Positions 47,307 to 60,796 of a stretch of DNA of 64,000 nt are shown here, one piece after another (position 1 is the first letter of the stretch; the number at the start of each line of letters is the position of its first letter). A model generated the notes under the pieces. That model saw only the letters and a program-made list of their open reading frames with translations. It was not told where the DNA came from and did no database searches. Source of the stretch: Aralia elata (lineage: Eukaryota; Streptophyta; Magnoliopsida; Apiales; Araliaceae); assembly GCA_034770075.1 (NCBI GenBank), contig CM068388.1:15399653-15463652 (forward strand), written 5' to 3'. Made by a program: the position numbers and the translations under genes.

Positions 47307-47746
47307 TGTTGGGATGTAATTATTTGGGTCTAGCCCAGGTGTATCCCAATTTATTTAACGGTCTGGATATGGTGTTGGCCCGTATACATTTATTTTGACA
47401 ACTTGCTTAAATAGTGGGATAGTCCTTATTAAAGTAAGAGTGTGTTTCCTTATTTGGGGGAGATAAGGAGATCTAATTTGGGAAGGAATCTATCAGTCAT
47501 TAATTGCAGTTATAAGATGATTCTAAAAAAGACTCATGCTCCTAATTGGATTCAGGTGGACATGGTATCTATAAATACATTAATAAGCAAGGGTTTGAGG
47601 GAGAGAACACAATAATGTACAACAGAGAAAAGAGAGAAAATACGGAGTGTGAGGAGGAGGAAGAGAGGAATAAACAATTTGTACTCTCCATATTATTTTA
47701 TAGTGGATTTCTTATCTCTTCCCATGGTTTTTTCCCAATTGAGTTT
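47307..47746 (+). repeat. Right (3') LTR of the split element, first part
   Basis: TGTTGGGATGTAATTATTTGGG starts this copy. It breaks off at CCCAATTGAGTTT where the next nested element begins. The remaining 152 bases are at 56241-56392. Confidence 0.9.
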
Positions 47747-48724
47747 TGTTTGCCAAATATCATACTAGCAAAAGCACACAAGTATACGTGGTCAACAAAT
47801 AATAAAGTGATAAGTAGAGTATCGTTCCCACGAAGAATTAATTCTAACATTTTCCCAAATACCAATTTTATATCAAGTCTATCTTATTTAAGCGTATGAA
47901 TTAATTAAAATTAATAATTAAAATAAATATTAAAAATAAATAACTAAATAATAAAACATAACTAAATAAATAAATATAAGAATTTAACTTCACCCCATGC
48001 TTCATTCAAATCTCATAACTTTCCATTTGATTATATGGTCACGATGAATTGTTAACCAAGAATACGTAATTTCATTTATAAACCTCTTCCGATAGCAAAT
48101 AAAAATACTCACTCTAACTAACTTGCTATATTCCTATGCAAATTAAATTAGATTAGATTCATTAAGAACAAATTCTCGAATTAGTTACATTCCTGTCCTA
48201 TACACAAATTATGGATTCCATCTCATGCAGAAAATACAAACACATGTCATTATATTCAGATCTAACCCTAGATTTCATCTTCCAAATTCATCTAAAATAT
48301 CCCACTAATTGTTGGCCAGACAATTAATCAATATGCACAAAATATAATGAACCAATTCATATGGTGCCAATCAAATAGAAAGAAAATCAATTTAAACTGC
48401 ACATGAGATTCCATTAAATACTTAAATAAAAAGCTTGTTCATAGCAAATAAAATTATAATCAACAAAATATTCACCATCAATAAAAAACAAAGATAAATA
48501 AGAGTTTAGATAAGAAAAACTGCTCCAGCGAGTCTTCTATCTTCAAGCTCCATCAACCTCTGACCTCCATCTTTGTTGATACCTTGTTTGCTCTTGAACT
48601 GGGAAGAGAGTTAGCCTCACATGGCGTTTCTTTGGCCTTTTTCTCCACCTCTTTAGAGTTCCTAAATCAGATTATTTATAGGAGTTATTCCACCTAACCC
48701 TAATAGAATTACAATTACATTTAT

Positions 48725-51700
48725 TGTGACGCCCCCAAATTCGGGTCTCCAAACACCCGGATCCGATTATCACGATCCAATACAACATTCACCTCTAACA
48801 ACATATGGTAACTAAAATGCGGAATATAATAAACATACGTTGTTCATTACAAAGGTGTTACTAGTCCCAGAACACAGTAACCTTAAACACTTACATAAAT
48901 CCACACCCTAAATAACTATCAGGGTTTAAATTACATTAACAGAAAATAATTATTCATAAAATGAAAATCTGCTACAAGAAGTCTATCACTTCATCTTCTT
49001 CTTCCCTTTGTTCTTCCCTGACGTCTCGGGTTTAGCTGCAATGGAGTCATGATATAGCAAGGATGAGCAACGAGTTTGCTCAGCAAGTTTAAAGTACAAC
49101 AATAAAATTATATCATGATGAAAGGGATATAGGAAGAGATTTCAACCATAGAATTATCAGAAGCAAAAACAATAAATGCTTATAGAACAATTGATAGTCA
49201 AGTAAACTTTGAACAATAACTTCCAAAGGAGTCAATAGCTAGTTGACCCTCTGGTTACTGGCCACAGATAAGTACTTGAGGGGATCAGCCTCGCGTACGC
49301 TATGTGTATGCATAACATTTAATTCCGCTAGTTGTACCTTATATACGGTACCTGGGGTACTCCCTTATAATAAAAGGGGTGTTCATTCAGTCGAAGAATC
49401 CTTACCTTTGATTGGTTCGGATAGCTTTTATAAAATTCTCACCTACTTGCCTGACCTAACAAGGGTTCAGACTTAACCATGAATAGTTCATAAATTTCTG
49501 AACTTAAATAAATATACGAATTCAAATGCACGAGTGCGAATGTCAATAAATACATAGATGTGGAATAATTTTAAAAGTAATTAGACCACTTAAGGCATGC
49601 TTGGAGATAAGATTCAAGCTTAAAGAATAACTTGCAATAATATATACCTTTTTGCACGAATTAAAAATAGTGTATAAGGTTTAGAAACTTGCTCAATGTA
49701 AAAGTTGAGTAGGATAGAACTTGCATTCAATATACTGAAAGAATGAAGTAGGGAACTTGCCTGTTTGCTCAGCTACAGATAAAATTTAGCTTTAATTAAT
49801 TGATCTTGAGTGACATATCATTGGATAAAGTCGACTTGTCAATTAATATGACATGGTTGTATATTGGCACACCTTACTATACCATTTACTTAGCAGGTAA
49901 AAATTCACCATCTGCATTTAATTACTATTTAACATTAGCTAAACAGAAATTAATTAATGATCTTTAGCTATTAAAATGATGGTAGCTAATCATGATTACT
50001 ATTCTTCGATTGCTCAAATTTATTACCCTTATCTGTTAACCATCCTTATTTATTATCTAATAAATAGTAAACTTATCATGGTTTAATAGCAATTAAATAA
50101 GGGTTGATCCCTTATTTGATTTTATTTGCGCTTAATTACCATTCACCCTTAAGGGTAATTAAGTAATTATTATTCTTGTTCCTTATTAATTAATTCTACA
50201 CACAATTAACTGTTATTAAATAATCATTAAGTGTTTACTATCATTATTATTAAGGGCCAAAAATAATTAACTTATTAATTTCCCCCATACGTAATCATTA
50301 TTTCATTAATGATTAAGTGGTTGTTATCCTTATTAGCTTTATTCATACCTAATTATTATTAGTTAATAATTAGATATTTATTATCTTTATTTATTATTAT
50401 TAAATAATAAATAATTATTTTATTACCATTATTTATTATCCTTATTTATTATTTATTGGTAAATAATAAATAATTAATTTATTCATTTATTCATATCTAA
50501 TTCTTATTTAACATCGATCACACAATAATAAAATATTTATTATCTTTATTTATTATTATAATAATAAATAATTACCTCATAAATCTTATTCATACTTAAT
50601 TACTATTAAACAATAATTAAGTAACCATTTTATTAACTTGTTCATACTTAATTATTATTTAATAATAATTAAATATTTATTATCTTTATTTATTATTTAT
50701 TCATAAATAATAAATAATTATTTACTAACTTTACTCATGTTTGATTATTATTTAATGTTAATTAAATACTAATTAAATATTTATTATTTATTGATAAATA
50801 ATAAATAATTATTTACTAGCTTTATTATTATTTAATATTACTTAAATAATAATGAAACTTTTATTATCTTTATTTATTATTTATTGATAAATAATTAATC
50901 TAATTAATTTACTAATTTTTTTTAGTATTATACAAATAATAATTTTTTTATTATTTATTATTTATTGATAAATAATAAATAATTACTTTATTAATTTTAT
51001 TCATTAGTTATAATAACTAATCAATTTGCAAGTGCATTATTAGCTTCAAATTAATAGCCAATATTTGAGTCAATGATAGTACAGTTAGCTTAATTGCTGT
51101 ATCACAGGCACTAGAGATGTACCAAGCCCCTGCAAATTATTTTCAACCCAACCCAATATTATTATCCAGTACAACAGGCATCAGGCCATATGATATACTG
51201 TGTTTAGCCCAACATTATCCCATACAAGAACCCAGAGTTTGCCCCTTGATTCATATTACCAATCGAACAATTTATACCCAAAAATGAAAACAGACCGTTC
51301 AAGCATTATAACCAAAAATACCCATTTACCAGAACCTATGATCCCTTAATATACACAACTTTCCAATTCACAAGACCATAGAACACAGTTTTAAAAGCAA
51401 TATGTAGTATGAACCAACGCCCTCAACTGCTAGAAAGAAATACAAACATTACCCAAAAACAATTGAATCCAGTATAGAGAAACAATATCCCAATACAGAA
51501 CAGTTCAATGCAACCCAACAAGAACATCATAACACATTATATACTATCACAACACAGAAGGGAAATTACGAATCCATCAGTATATTACAATATCAGACTT
51601 GTCAATCCCAATAATGCATATAAAATCTAATTTCACCGGCTGCTAGAACCCAACACAATCCTAAAACAGTTTATCCCAACACAAGAAAACCAACTGCCTA

Positions 51701-52974
51701 ATACAGAGAAACAATTTATCCTAATACAAAGGAACAAAAATTACTCCAATGTAGTAGAGGATTTCAACTTAATACAAAGAACAATATACCCAGCACAGAA
51801 GGAAAAATTAAAATTAAAATCACTCAGTCACTCACTGTTGTACCTTGCCAACGATCGAATCGCATCCTTTCTTTTCCTTCCAAAATAGATGGTGAAATTG
51901 GACATTCACGGCTAGTCCCTGCTCCCTTTCTCCTCTGCAATTCCTCTCTTTCTAATTTGGAACCCTAAATTTTTTAATTGGGAACTCACAAAACAAAGGA
52001 ATCGGCAGTTTTGGTTTAGGGCATGGGGTTCAATTTATAGTGAAATTTTTACCCAATTGGCTGGGTATTACCTCATTTGGCCAGTTAAGGACCATCGGTT
52101 GGAAGGAAATAAGCGATTGATGGTATACATCACGCCGACTGTAAACTCGCCGGCTAATTCCTCGAGCGTCGTACCCCCCCCCCCACCGATCGCGTCGCCG
52201 AATTTGTGGGACCTTTGGTCTGTTTGGTGCCGCTTGGTCGGTCGTTACCCTCACTCGCTTCACCCGCTGGTTAAACCGTGGTAGCCGTCGGTCGCCTCTT
52301 GTCTGCCGGTCCTTCTCCACCCGTCCGTTTCGACCGATCGATTGAGGGCTTTGGTTTGATTGATTGAAAAGCTAGGGCTTAGGTCGCTCGACTGTTGATT
52401 TGAGTGTCTGATTTCACTTGGCTTGGTCTCAACTAGTTTGAGGGTTTAGGATTTTGCTCGGTTTCTGCTAATCTCCCGTTCAACTTCACCGATTGTCCCA
52501 AAATTTTGCTCGGCTGCAACTTTAAGCAATTACCCGTTTCCTTTTTTTTTCGGGTCGATCCGGTGCCATTTGCCCAACCCGCTGGAAGTTAATTTGGGCT
52601 TAACCCACTAGTTGGGCCGGTTGATTTAAAAGTAAACAAACCCAAATGGTCCGATTAAATTAATCACCTTATTCTCCTTATTTTTTTTAAATTAAATAAC
52701 TAAACCACTTAATTAGTTATTTCAAATATTTATTTTAACCATAATCCTTTATTTTATTTAATCTGCTCATGCTAGATCCTTAGGGTCAACTCACTAATTT
52801 ATTTGAACTATTAGTGAACCCCTTCGAGGCGAAGAAAATTATTAGACCACGTGTTTATATAATTAAAAAAATACCTATATGGATCCAATTAAATTCGTAA
52901 AAATATACAATAAATGAATTTTATTTATAAAAAAAATAAATTCGATACAATGTTTAAAATTCCTGGACATTACA
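48725..52974 (-). mobile_element. Solo LTR of a chromovirus, minus orientation (4.25 kb)
   Basis: The perfect duplication TTTAT (48720-48724 and 52975-52979) brackets a unit whose minus strand begins TGTAATGTCCAGGAATTT and ends TTTGGGGGCGTCACA. This matches the TGTAAT...GGGGGCGTCACA form of the other chromovirus LTRs here. The sister LTR at about 55795 runs straight across the site (ACATTTATAACTC near 55791), proving the insertion. No internal region remains, so it arose by LTR-LTR recombination. It includes an AT-rich array (about 50000-51010) and a GC-rich stretch with a C run (near 52172-52182). Confidence 0.9.
50030..51010. repeat. AT-rich TTATTATTTA array inside the solo LTR
   Basis: About 1 kb of imperfect repeats built on CTTTATTTATTATTTATTGATAAATAATAAATAATTA. 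Many units are self-complementary. It is the counterpart of the array at 4200-4910 in the first LTR, in opposite orientation. Confidence 0.75.
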
Positions 52975-53402
52975 TTTATAACTCTAAGTGAATTTGTATT
53001 GAAGTCAGCCTTGTAGTCTTTGTAACTCTTTAGGCTTTAATTGGCAAGTATCGCATTTTATTTGGAAAATAAATAGCAATTAAACCCTTCAGCTCAGCCG
53101 CACCACGTGTGCAGAAAACTAATCGTGCGCCGCGACCCACATTAACGCGCGTCGCGACCCACATGCCATGTCGCGACTTGCACAATTGAGCGTCGCAGCC
53201 CATAAGTTCTGTTACTCCCCTTGGTTTTTCTTGCCTTGCTCGCCCAATTGATTCAATGATTACGATTTTGCCACTTAACTCCTTTATTCCTACAAAATAA
53301 ATAAAAACAATAAAATAAATACAAACTCTATAAAATACTTAAAAACACACAAATTATCAAGCCTAAAAGTATCCAAATAATAGGTATAAAATTCACTTAT
53401 CA

Positions 53403-54798
53403 AATACCAACAAACTTAAATATTTGTTTGTCCTTAAGCAAAACACAAACAAAAACTATAAAAATAAAAGTAACAACTAAATATACAATAAGCAATGAAC
53501 CAATTTGAGATTGAATATGGCCTCAAAGATTTCTTCAAATGAACTTCTAGAAAATTTTAAAAATGTGCAAAGCCTAAAATTTTAACATCTATTAGTCATT
53601 CTTTATTCAAGACCCTCCGTGCGTGTATGGATCCAAATGTATCAAACTAATTAAAACTCGAATCAGTTCATGAATTTCAATGCTCGTAAAAGCTAACTGC
53701 ATATGAAGAATTACAAAGCCCTCCTCTTTATACATATGAAGAATTACAAAGCCCTCCTCTTTATACTTACCTTCACACATTTTATTGCTATTTATTTTCT
53801 TTTTATATATTACGAGTGCGTTTTAAGCTCTATCTCGTATGTATTTTGATTTTGGCATGTGCAACGTTTGTTTTTCTTAGACTTTTCAAAAATAACCCCT
53901 GTAGTGAACTTTCCACCAATGTATCCCAAACCAGATGACTTTAGGTCACTAAGTGTAGAGACACTCCTAAGGGCATACTTGTTCGAGTTTAGGGTCACAA
54001 AAATAAACTAGCCAAACTTTACTTATATCCATCACTTTTATACAAATTTTTTTCTTCATATCTCTTCTTTATGGACATTGAAGATAGTAACATGATCAAA
54101 TAAGCAATAGAGGTTTTCTTCTATCCTTCATTAGCATCTAACATATAAATTTCCTCAAAGTTAAAACAAGTTCAACCAAATGGATATGTGCATAATTGAA
54201 TTAAAGGATCTCAAACAAAATAAAAACTACCAAGAAGCCAAAATTCAGATTAAGTAATATTTATCCCTTTTCTAAAAATTACTAAATAAAAATCATAATT
54301 CTATCATTGACCAAAATTTTTTAATTTAATTAATTCATTGCCCAAAAAATACTACCTAACAACAGTACAACACCATTTTCGTAGTAAACACGATTGCACT
54401 TAGCATGTGCAACAAGCCTTTAAACTCCAAGGTTACCCCAAGTGGACGAGTTGTGTCTCGTGAGAGTTTGCAGTGAATATACCCACAAAATTCAAAATTT
54501 AACAAAAATTAGACCAACACATCAAAACAAAATATAGGAAGACCCCCAAACTTGAAACTGACATTATTCTTAAAGTTGCGATAAAATAAAATTAACGCAC
54601 GAACTTCCCTGAAAAGAGGTCAGTTGTTGCTCTCCACATTCGTTTCCTATTATCTGCTGAGATGCATGATCGGAAAAACACAAAAATCAAAACAAATTAA
54701 TTACAACAAAAATACAAGTTTAAATTAAGATCAACTTGATTGAAGTCAATATTGGAAAAACATTAGAAACTAATTCCCCATCAACGTCGCCAAAAACT
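53403..54798 (-). other. Internal region of the minus-oriented nested element
   Basis: Non-coding, 1.4 kb. On the minus strand it starts with the Asp-tRNA-like primer-binding site at 54775-54796 and ends near 53403 in a polypurine-like TTAAGTTTGTTGGTATT. A doubled GCATATGAAGAATTACAAAGCC is at about 53699 and 53735. No domain recognised. Confidence 0.65.
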
Positions 54799-56240
54799 TG
54801 TTTACCAAATATCGTATTAGCAAAAGCACGCAAGTACACGTGGTCAATAAGTAATAAAATGATAAGTAGAGTATCGTTCCCACGAGAAATTAATTCTAAT
54901 ATTTTCTCAAATACCAATTTTATATCAAGCCAATCTTATTTAAACGTATGAATTAATTAAAATTAATAATTAAACTAAATATTAAAAATAAATAACTAAA
55001 TAATAAAACATAACTAAATAAATATATATATAAGAATTCAGCTTCACCCCATACTTATTCAAATCTCATAACTTTCCATTTGATTATATGGTCACGATGA
55101 ATTATTAATCAAGAATACGTAATTTCATTTATAAACCTCTTCCGATAGCAAATAAAAATACTCACTCTAACTAACTTGATATATTCCTATGCAAATTAAA
55201 TCAGAATAGATTCATTAAGAACAAATTCTGGAATTGGTTACATATAACGTATATGTATATTCCTATCCTATACGCAAATTATGGATTCCATCTCATGCAG
55301 AAAACACAAACACATGTCATTATATTCAGATGTAACTCTAGATTTCATCTTTCGAATTCATCTAAAGTATCCCGCTAATTGTTGGCCAGACAATTAATCA
55401 ATATGCACAAAATATAATGAACCAATTCATATGGTGTCAATCAAATAGAAAGAAAATCAATTTAAACTACACATTGGATTCCATTAAATACTTAAATAAA
55501 AGCCTTGTTCATAGTAAATAAAACTATAATAAACAAAATATTCATCATCAATAAAAAATAAAGAAAATAAAAGTTTAGATAAGAAAAACTGCTCCCGCGA
55601 GTCTTCTATCTCCAAGCTCCATCAACCTCTGACCTCCATCTTTGCTGATACTTTGCTTGCTCTTGAACTGGAAAGAGAGTTAGCCTCACATGGCGTTTCT
55701 TTGGCCTTGTTCTCCACCCCTTTACAATCTCTAAATCAGACTATTTATAGGAGTTATTCCACCTAACCCTAATAGAATTACAATTACATTTATAACACTA
55801 GGTGGATTTATATTGAAGCCAACCTTGTAGTCTTTGTAACTCTTTAGGCTTCAATTGGCAAGTATCTCATTTTATTTGTAAAACAAATAACAATTAAACC
55901 CCTCAACTCAGCCGCACCACACGCTCCACGCACGCGAAAAATTGACCGCGAGCTGCGGCCCACATTAACGCCCGTCGCGGCCCACATGCCATGCCGCGAC
56001 TCGCACAATTGAGCGTCGCGACCCATAAGTTCTGTGACTCTCCTTGGTTTTCCTTGCCTTGCTCGCCCAATTGATCCAACTATTATGATTTTGCCACTTA
56101 ACTCCTTTATTCCTACAAAATAAGTAAAAACAATAAAATAAATACAAACTCTATAAAATAACATAAAATACTTAAAAACACACAAATTATTAAGCCTAAA
56201 AGTATCCAAATAATAAGTATAAAACCCACTCATCAGGTTT

Positions 56241-56392
56241 TCATGTAAAATTCTCGTGTTATTATTTTATTTTCATGTGTCATTATTTTATTCCACGTAC
56301 ACACACTAAAACAATAGCATATCCTCCATTGTAAACGTCTTCTTAGCTTTCTATTTGGTGATTTGGCGAGCGGTCAGATTTTGACGTTAACA
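56241..56392 (+). repeat. Right (3') LTR of the split element, last part
   Basis: TCATGTAAAATTCTCGTG to GACGTTAACA. It continues the LTR broken at 47746, and 440 plus 152 bases equals the 592 of the left LTR exactly. GTGCC follows, completing the element's target duplication. Confidence 0.9.
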
Positions 56393-57200
56393 GTGCCAAT
56401 TGAAATTGATGAGCAAAACAATGAATATAAAATGCAGATTTATTCTCTGCCAAAATCAAGCTCTTAAGCCCATTAAATTAACCCTGCATATTACTAACAC
56501 CATCATAACCTTGACCACGACATTTAGACAAACTCAAGCCAAGTGTTAAAAAAAGACCATCAATTACAACTTTTAATGTTTGAGCAGTATTATCCAAAAC
56601 ATGGATAACTCCGATAAAACGCTCAAGAATGGATTCTTTTTTATCCACATAACGTATCACAATAAACATTTGCTCTTTAATTGCTACATCACGAGCCTCA
56701 TCAACTAGCAAAGAAAAATAGTCATCTCTAATATCATCAATTATAGGTTTCACAGTTAAATCGGCATGAACATTAGCAAGATCTTTTTGAATTTTTGGTA
56801 AAGTCATCTTATGATTCTCAGGGGCATTTTTCAAGACCATATTCCAAATTTCTTCAACGGGTTTGGCATGGAACTTTAGAGTTTCAAGAAATAGACCTTG
56901 CCTATTTGAACTCTCTAATTCATTATAACCACGAAAAGGCTGCCCATTTCGCAAAAGATATCTAGCACAATATAAGGATGCTTTCAACCAAGTACGATAA
57001 TTACTTTAGCTTGCTTAGAAATATTTGAAAGTGTTACATCAATGTGTTTCTTCCTGTTCATTAAATCTCGACCAGCTTGGTAACATCTGTTATGAACACT
57101 TTTATGGTCTCTCGTGTGAGTATTCAACTTATCCTTTTTATTCCAACATGTAAACCCCGTATCAACAAAGCATTATGGCAATATGTTTACATTGGTTCAA
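56393..57200 (-). pseudogene. hAT transposase (TTF-type zinc finger), N-terminal part
   Basis: On the minus strand from about 57170 a TTF-type zinc-finger relic is readable (CWNKKDKLNTHTRDHKSVHN, CYQAGRDLMNRKKHIDVTLS). Across a break near 57000 follow RYLLRNGQPFRGYNELESSN, FLETLKFHAKPVEEIWNMVL, KPIIDDIRDDYFSLLVDEAR, DVAIKEQMFIVIRYVDKKES and GQGYDGVSNMQG. The order of blocks is that of the plant TTF/hAT proteins. Its C-terminal continuation is at 37841-38830. The 170-codon open stretch (56478-56987) is the best-preserved part. Confidence 0.9.
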
Positions 57201-57641
57201 ATCCATCTTGGCCCAATAATTCACCAATATAACATGAGATGGTATAACCCATTTATCCTTCAGAAATACCCAATATGAAGGAATAAAAAAGAAAAAAAAA
57301 TTCTACTAAATCCCTAGATGATGAGATTCCATTGATACAGAACCAATTCCAATAGACTTATTAGAGGGTCCCATTAGCCTGCATCCAATAGGAATTGCAA
57401 TTGACTGTATGAAGCGCATCCACCTTCCTCATCATATCGAACGAAAAAGAGACAAAGTTAGACACTGATTCTATGATAGAACAAAGAATTTGACCATAAC
57501 AGAGAACAGAGAATTTGACCATAACATTAACAGAAAATGGTAGGTTAAGAAAATCTAATTGTAATTCACATAAAGATATAGTAAATTAGTTAACTAGGGT
57601 GTTCTTCTTAATTCTATCTTTTGTGGATTTGGGGAGATTTA
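57201..57641. other. Upstream part of the hAT relic, unassigned
   Basis: Probably the 5' part of the hAT element on the minus strand. AT-rich, with a repeated AGAGAATTTGACCATAAC (near 57485 and 57510). No coding stretch recognised. Confidence 0.4.
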
Positions 57642-60430
57642 TGTAAGACCCCGACTTTATGAAATAAAAGTTTATTATTATTTTCTTTATGATTATTATT
57701 CTAAATAGTAAAGTGCTTAAATGTTATAATGTTATAGTTAAGGGTGTTATATGCAAATTATCAGATAAATAGTATGTCGGGGAATATTTCTTTTGTCGGG
57801 GAATATTCTTTTTGTCGGGGAATATTATATTCGGTAATGTACGACAGCGCCGAAATAACAAATCATTGGTAAGGCCCCCTTAACGACTAATTATCGGATA
57901 CGAAAAATGACAATATTAATATTTTTATATAAATTGTCAACCGTACTATCACCTGCAACTGTTGAAATACCCGGTAATAAAAAAAATAGTAACACACGTT
58001 ATTCCATAGTAAAACGCGTTATTCTAAAGTAACACACGGTATTCCAAAGTAGCACACGATATTGCACAGTATTTTATATTATTGATTCAATAATTGATAA
58101 AGTAGTAATTGCACAGTATTTTGATTCAATAAATTGTTACAGTAGCATCTGCATAATATTTTATATTATTTGTCACGACACTATTTGATATGATATTTTA
58201 GCATTATTGACAATGTCTAGAAATTCTGTCAAGAAAAGGGGTTATTTAATTGTGCGTCGTTTCTACGGAAAGCCTCCTCTTTCTTGGGAATGATCTAGTT
58301 GTTAATATTGTGAGTTTATAATATTGAATTGTTTATGTGTCCTTGAAAATTGAACTTCTGGTGCGTTAGAATATTTAATGTAATGACCCTTGTCTTAATT
58401 ATTTCCTACCTAAAAGATGACAATCTACGAATATATTAAAACATCTATCTTTCTTATGTTGGAGTTATTATGTAAATTATGTATTAGTGGTACTTTTGTA
58501 AACTTTCTCATTTTTAAATTATTCAAGGGAAGGTCCCTCATTTTCTAAAATTTCCTAAGAAGTGTACCTATTCCTTCTTTAATTTTGGGCGGATGATGAA
58601 TTCCTTTTCAAGGAGTGGCCCCTCATTTTCCATACCTTCCAAGTAATCTGCCTTTCCTTTTCTTTAAACTTTGGCAGATTGATAGGTGGCCCCCCTCCAA
58701 TGGCAAAATTTCAAAACATGTGCTCTTACTTGTTTTCCCTTACATTCGGGTAACTTGTTTTCTCCTATGAGCTTGTGACTTGTTTTTCTTCCATGGGCCA
58801 CAACTTTAATTAAACCAACAAAGACTTTTTGAGCCGTGGTGTTAAGGGAATTGAAATCATTGGCTTGAGATCCGTAACTTAAGGAAACATGTTTCCCAAC
58901 CTCGCCTATAAAAGGATACATCTTCAGACGATAAAAAACACAACATCACAATACAAAACCTTTTTATTGTGAGTATAATATTGTGAGTATTTTTCTAAGT
59001 ATAATTATACTTTGAGAGTTACTTTTAGTGCAAGATTTTCTCTCGATAATCTCCTACATATCAGACAATATATAGTCATCTACTCAGGTAAGGGATGTCA
59101 TTTTCTTTATAACTCGTAAGTGGTATCATTTCTTTTGTACTCGTCAAGGGATATCGTTTTCTTTCACATTTCTCCATTTATAGTAAGAAATTATTGTTTG
59201 TTTCCATAACCTTATTATTAAATGGTGAAAATCCCTGAAATTAGTAGAATATCCTTAATAGTTTGCGCTTTATCTAATATCAAATCACTTGAATATTTTG
59301 TTTCTATGAACTTTCTTATTGAATTTTAATCTATTCACACGGGGGTACTATTCACGCCAGAGTACTATTCACGCTGTGGTACTATTCATGTCAGAGTACT
59401 AGTCACGATGGAGTTTATTTATTTTTATTTATCTTTGAAATATGAATCTTGGATATCATTCTTGAATTTGACTCCACAATTTGGTTATCGTGTTGGCAAT
59501 TTGGACAATCTTTAACTTTTGATAAATTAAATTACAAATCTCTAATATTTATCCTTGATCTCATTGTAATTATTTTTATTCATCTTTATTACCATTATCA
59601 TCATCTTCAGATTTAAATTGTGATGATAGTTCTCTTTGGCCCGTACTGCAAAGATGAACTGGCGTTTAGCATGATTATGACCAAATTGTGTATTGGTATA
59701 ATCATGACCTTTGGTGTTACAGAAAAAGGCTTATGGTGAAAGTTCTCTTTGGCCCATAGTGCAGAGATGAACTGGCGTTTGGCATGATCATGACCGGTGA
59801 TGTTAAAAATAAATATCTTTGGCCCGTAGTGCAAAGATAAACTGTTGATTTGGATGTTCATAAACAGGATCTGTTGATTGGTGTTACAGGGATAAAATAT
59901 TGGTGGTGAACCTTTAACTTATAGAAGATGGTAGATATTATAATCTACTTGACTCTTCTAATGGATTGTTTGTTCCGCTGCAGTTGTTGTTGTTGAAACA
60001 CTTATATTATCTTTAAATCTCTGATGTATCAATGTTGAAGGCTAAAGATAATTTATTCATCATTATCTTAGTCATGATATTCTTTATTGAGCTATTTGTG
60101 CTCACCCTTTTCCTTTTTGTTCCATTGTTCTCCTCAGGAAATGAGAGTGTAGCTGGAACTAGCCGGGGAATGGAGTGATAGTCGAGACCGTAGAAGTATC
60201 TCAATACATTATAAAATAGTGTGACAATAATTATATTGAGAACTTAAGTTAGGTATTGTTGTATTAGTTTTGGTACACAATTTGTATTAAAACTCACAGT
60301 ATGTGTGTTGTCGTATTTTGCACGACAGTTATTAGTTGTAAATTGAAAATTTTGTATTTGTATTTGTATTTTGTAGAATATAATTGGCGACTCAAAATGG
60401 GTTGTGTGGACCTATTTTGGGGGCGTCACA
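57642..60430 (+). mobile_element. Solo LTR, same family as the 12-21 kb chromovirus
   Basis: TGTAAGACCCCGAC to GGGGGCGTCACA, 2789 bases, flanked by ATTTA (57637-57641) and ATTTG (60431-60435), a 5-bp duplication with one change. It tracks the LTR at 18061-21750 without the hAT insertion, including the repeated TTTGGCCCGTAGTGCAAAGAT motif (near 59635, 59745 and 59815). It has a short tandem of GTACTATTCACG-like units at 59340-59410. No primer-binding site or body follows. Confidence 0.88.
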
Positions 60431-60796
60431 ATTTGTTTATAAGTCATCGAGAGGTATTTATAAATACTGATGAGCTCTTAGTTAACAATCCAACATAATT
60501 AACATAACTTAACAAGAAGTGATTTAATTAAAGTGAAACATCAAGCGAAGTTGTAATCTTAAGCCTTTAGCATCTGGATTCAGGTTTTGGTGATTAGTGA
60601 TTAATTAATTTAGTTATTTTATTTTAAATATTCATAAATTCAGGCAATTGTTTAATAAAATTAATTTGATATAAAATTAGTAGTTGATAGGATAAATCAT
60701 AATTCTCCGTGGGAACGATACATTGCTTGCACTATATTGCATAACTGACCACGTATACTTGCGTATTTTTGCTAGTACGATATTAGGCAAACATTA
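60431..60796 (+). repeat. Tail of a Tat-like LTR
   Basis: From about 60690, TCTCCGTGGGAACGATACATTG, then CCACGTATACTTGCGTATTT, then TGCTAGTACGATATTAGGCAAACA. This matches the 3' end of the minus-oriented LTR at 54799 and the usual end of plant Tat-lineage LTRs. It is cut abruptly at about 60796, where a chromovirus RT begins, so primer-binding site, gag and protease are missing. Confidence 0.7.

Larger units (their letters stand above)
47747..56235 (-). mobile_element. Non-autonomous LTR retrotransposon, minus orientation, nested in the right LTR
   Basis: It interrupts the LTR sequence; the flanks AGTTT (47742-47746) and GGTTT (56236-56240) are a 5-bp target duplication with one change. Its own LTRs are 47747 to about 53402 (itself interrupted) and 54799-56235 (1437 bases). 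On the minus strand they start TGATRAGTG and end GATATTTGGTAAACA. The internal part (about 53403-54798) is only 1.4 kb and has no recognisable gag or pol. The primer-binding site (minus strand, 54775-54796, TTTTTGGCGACGTTGATGGG) is a slightly mutated form of the TGGCGCCGTTGCCGGGGA type found in Tat/Athila elements. Confidence 0.85.
38831..56392 (+). mobile_element. Non-autonomous LTR retrotransposon split by nested insertions
   Basis: The element is bounded by the perfect 5-bp duplication GTGCC (38826-38830 and 56393-56397), which interrupts the hAT transposase relic. The left LTR is 38831-39422 (592 bases, TGTTGGG...TTAACA). The right LTR is 47307-47746 plus 56241-56392, also 592 bases once a nested insertion is removed. 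The body without nested elements (39423-40049 and 46249-47306) is only about 1.7 kb and has no gag or pol. It has a primer-binding-like TTGGCGCTAAAAAGAGGG at 39423 and a purine tract GGAGAGTGGGGGA at about 47291-47303. It would need another element's proteins to move. Confidence 0.88.

Noticed and set aside
52030..52320. Arg-rich open frame of 96 codons in a GC-rich stretch
   Set aside because: It lies in the solo LTR, is open on both strands, and resembles no known domain.
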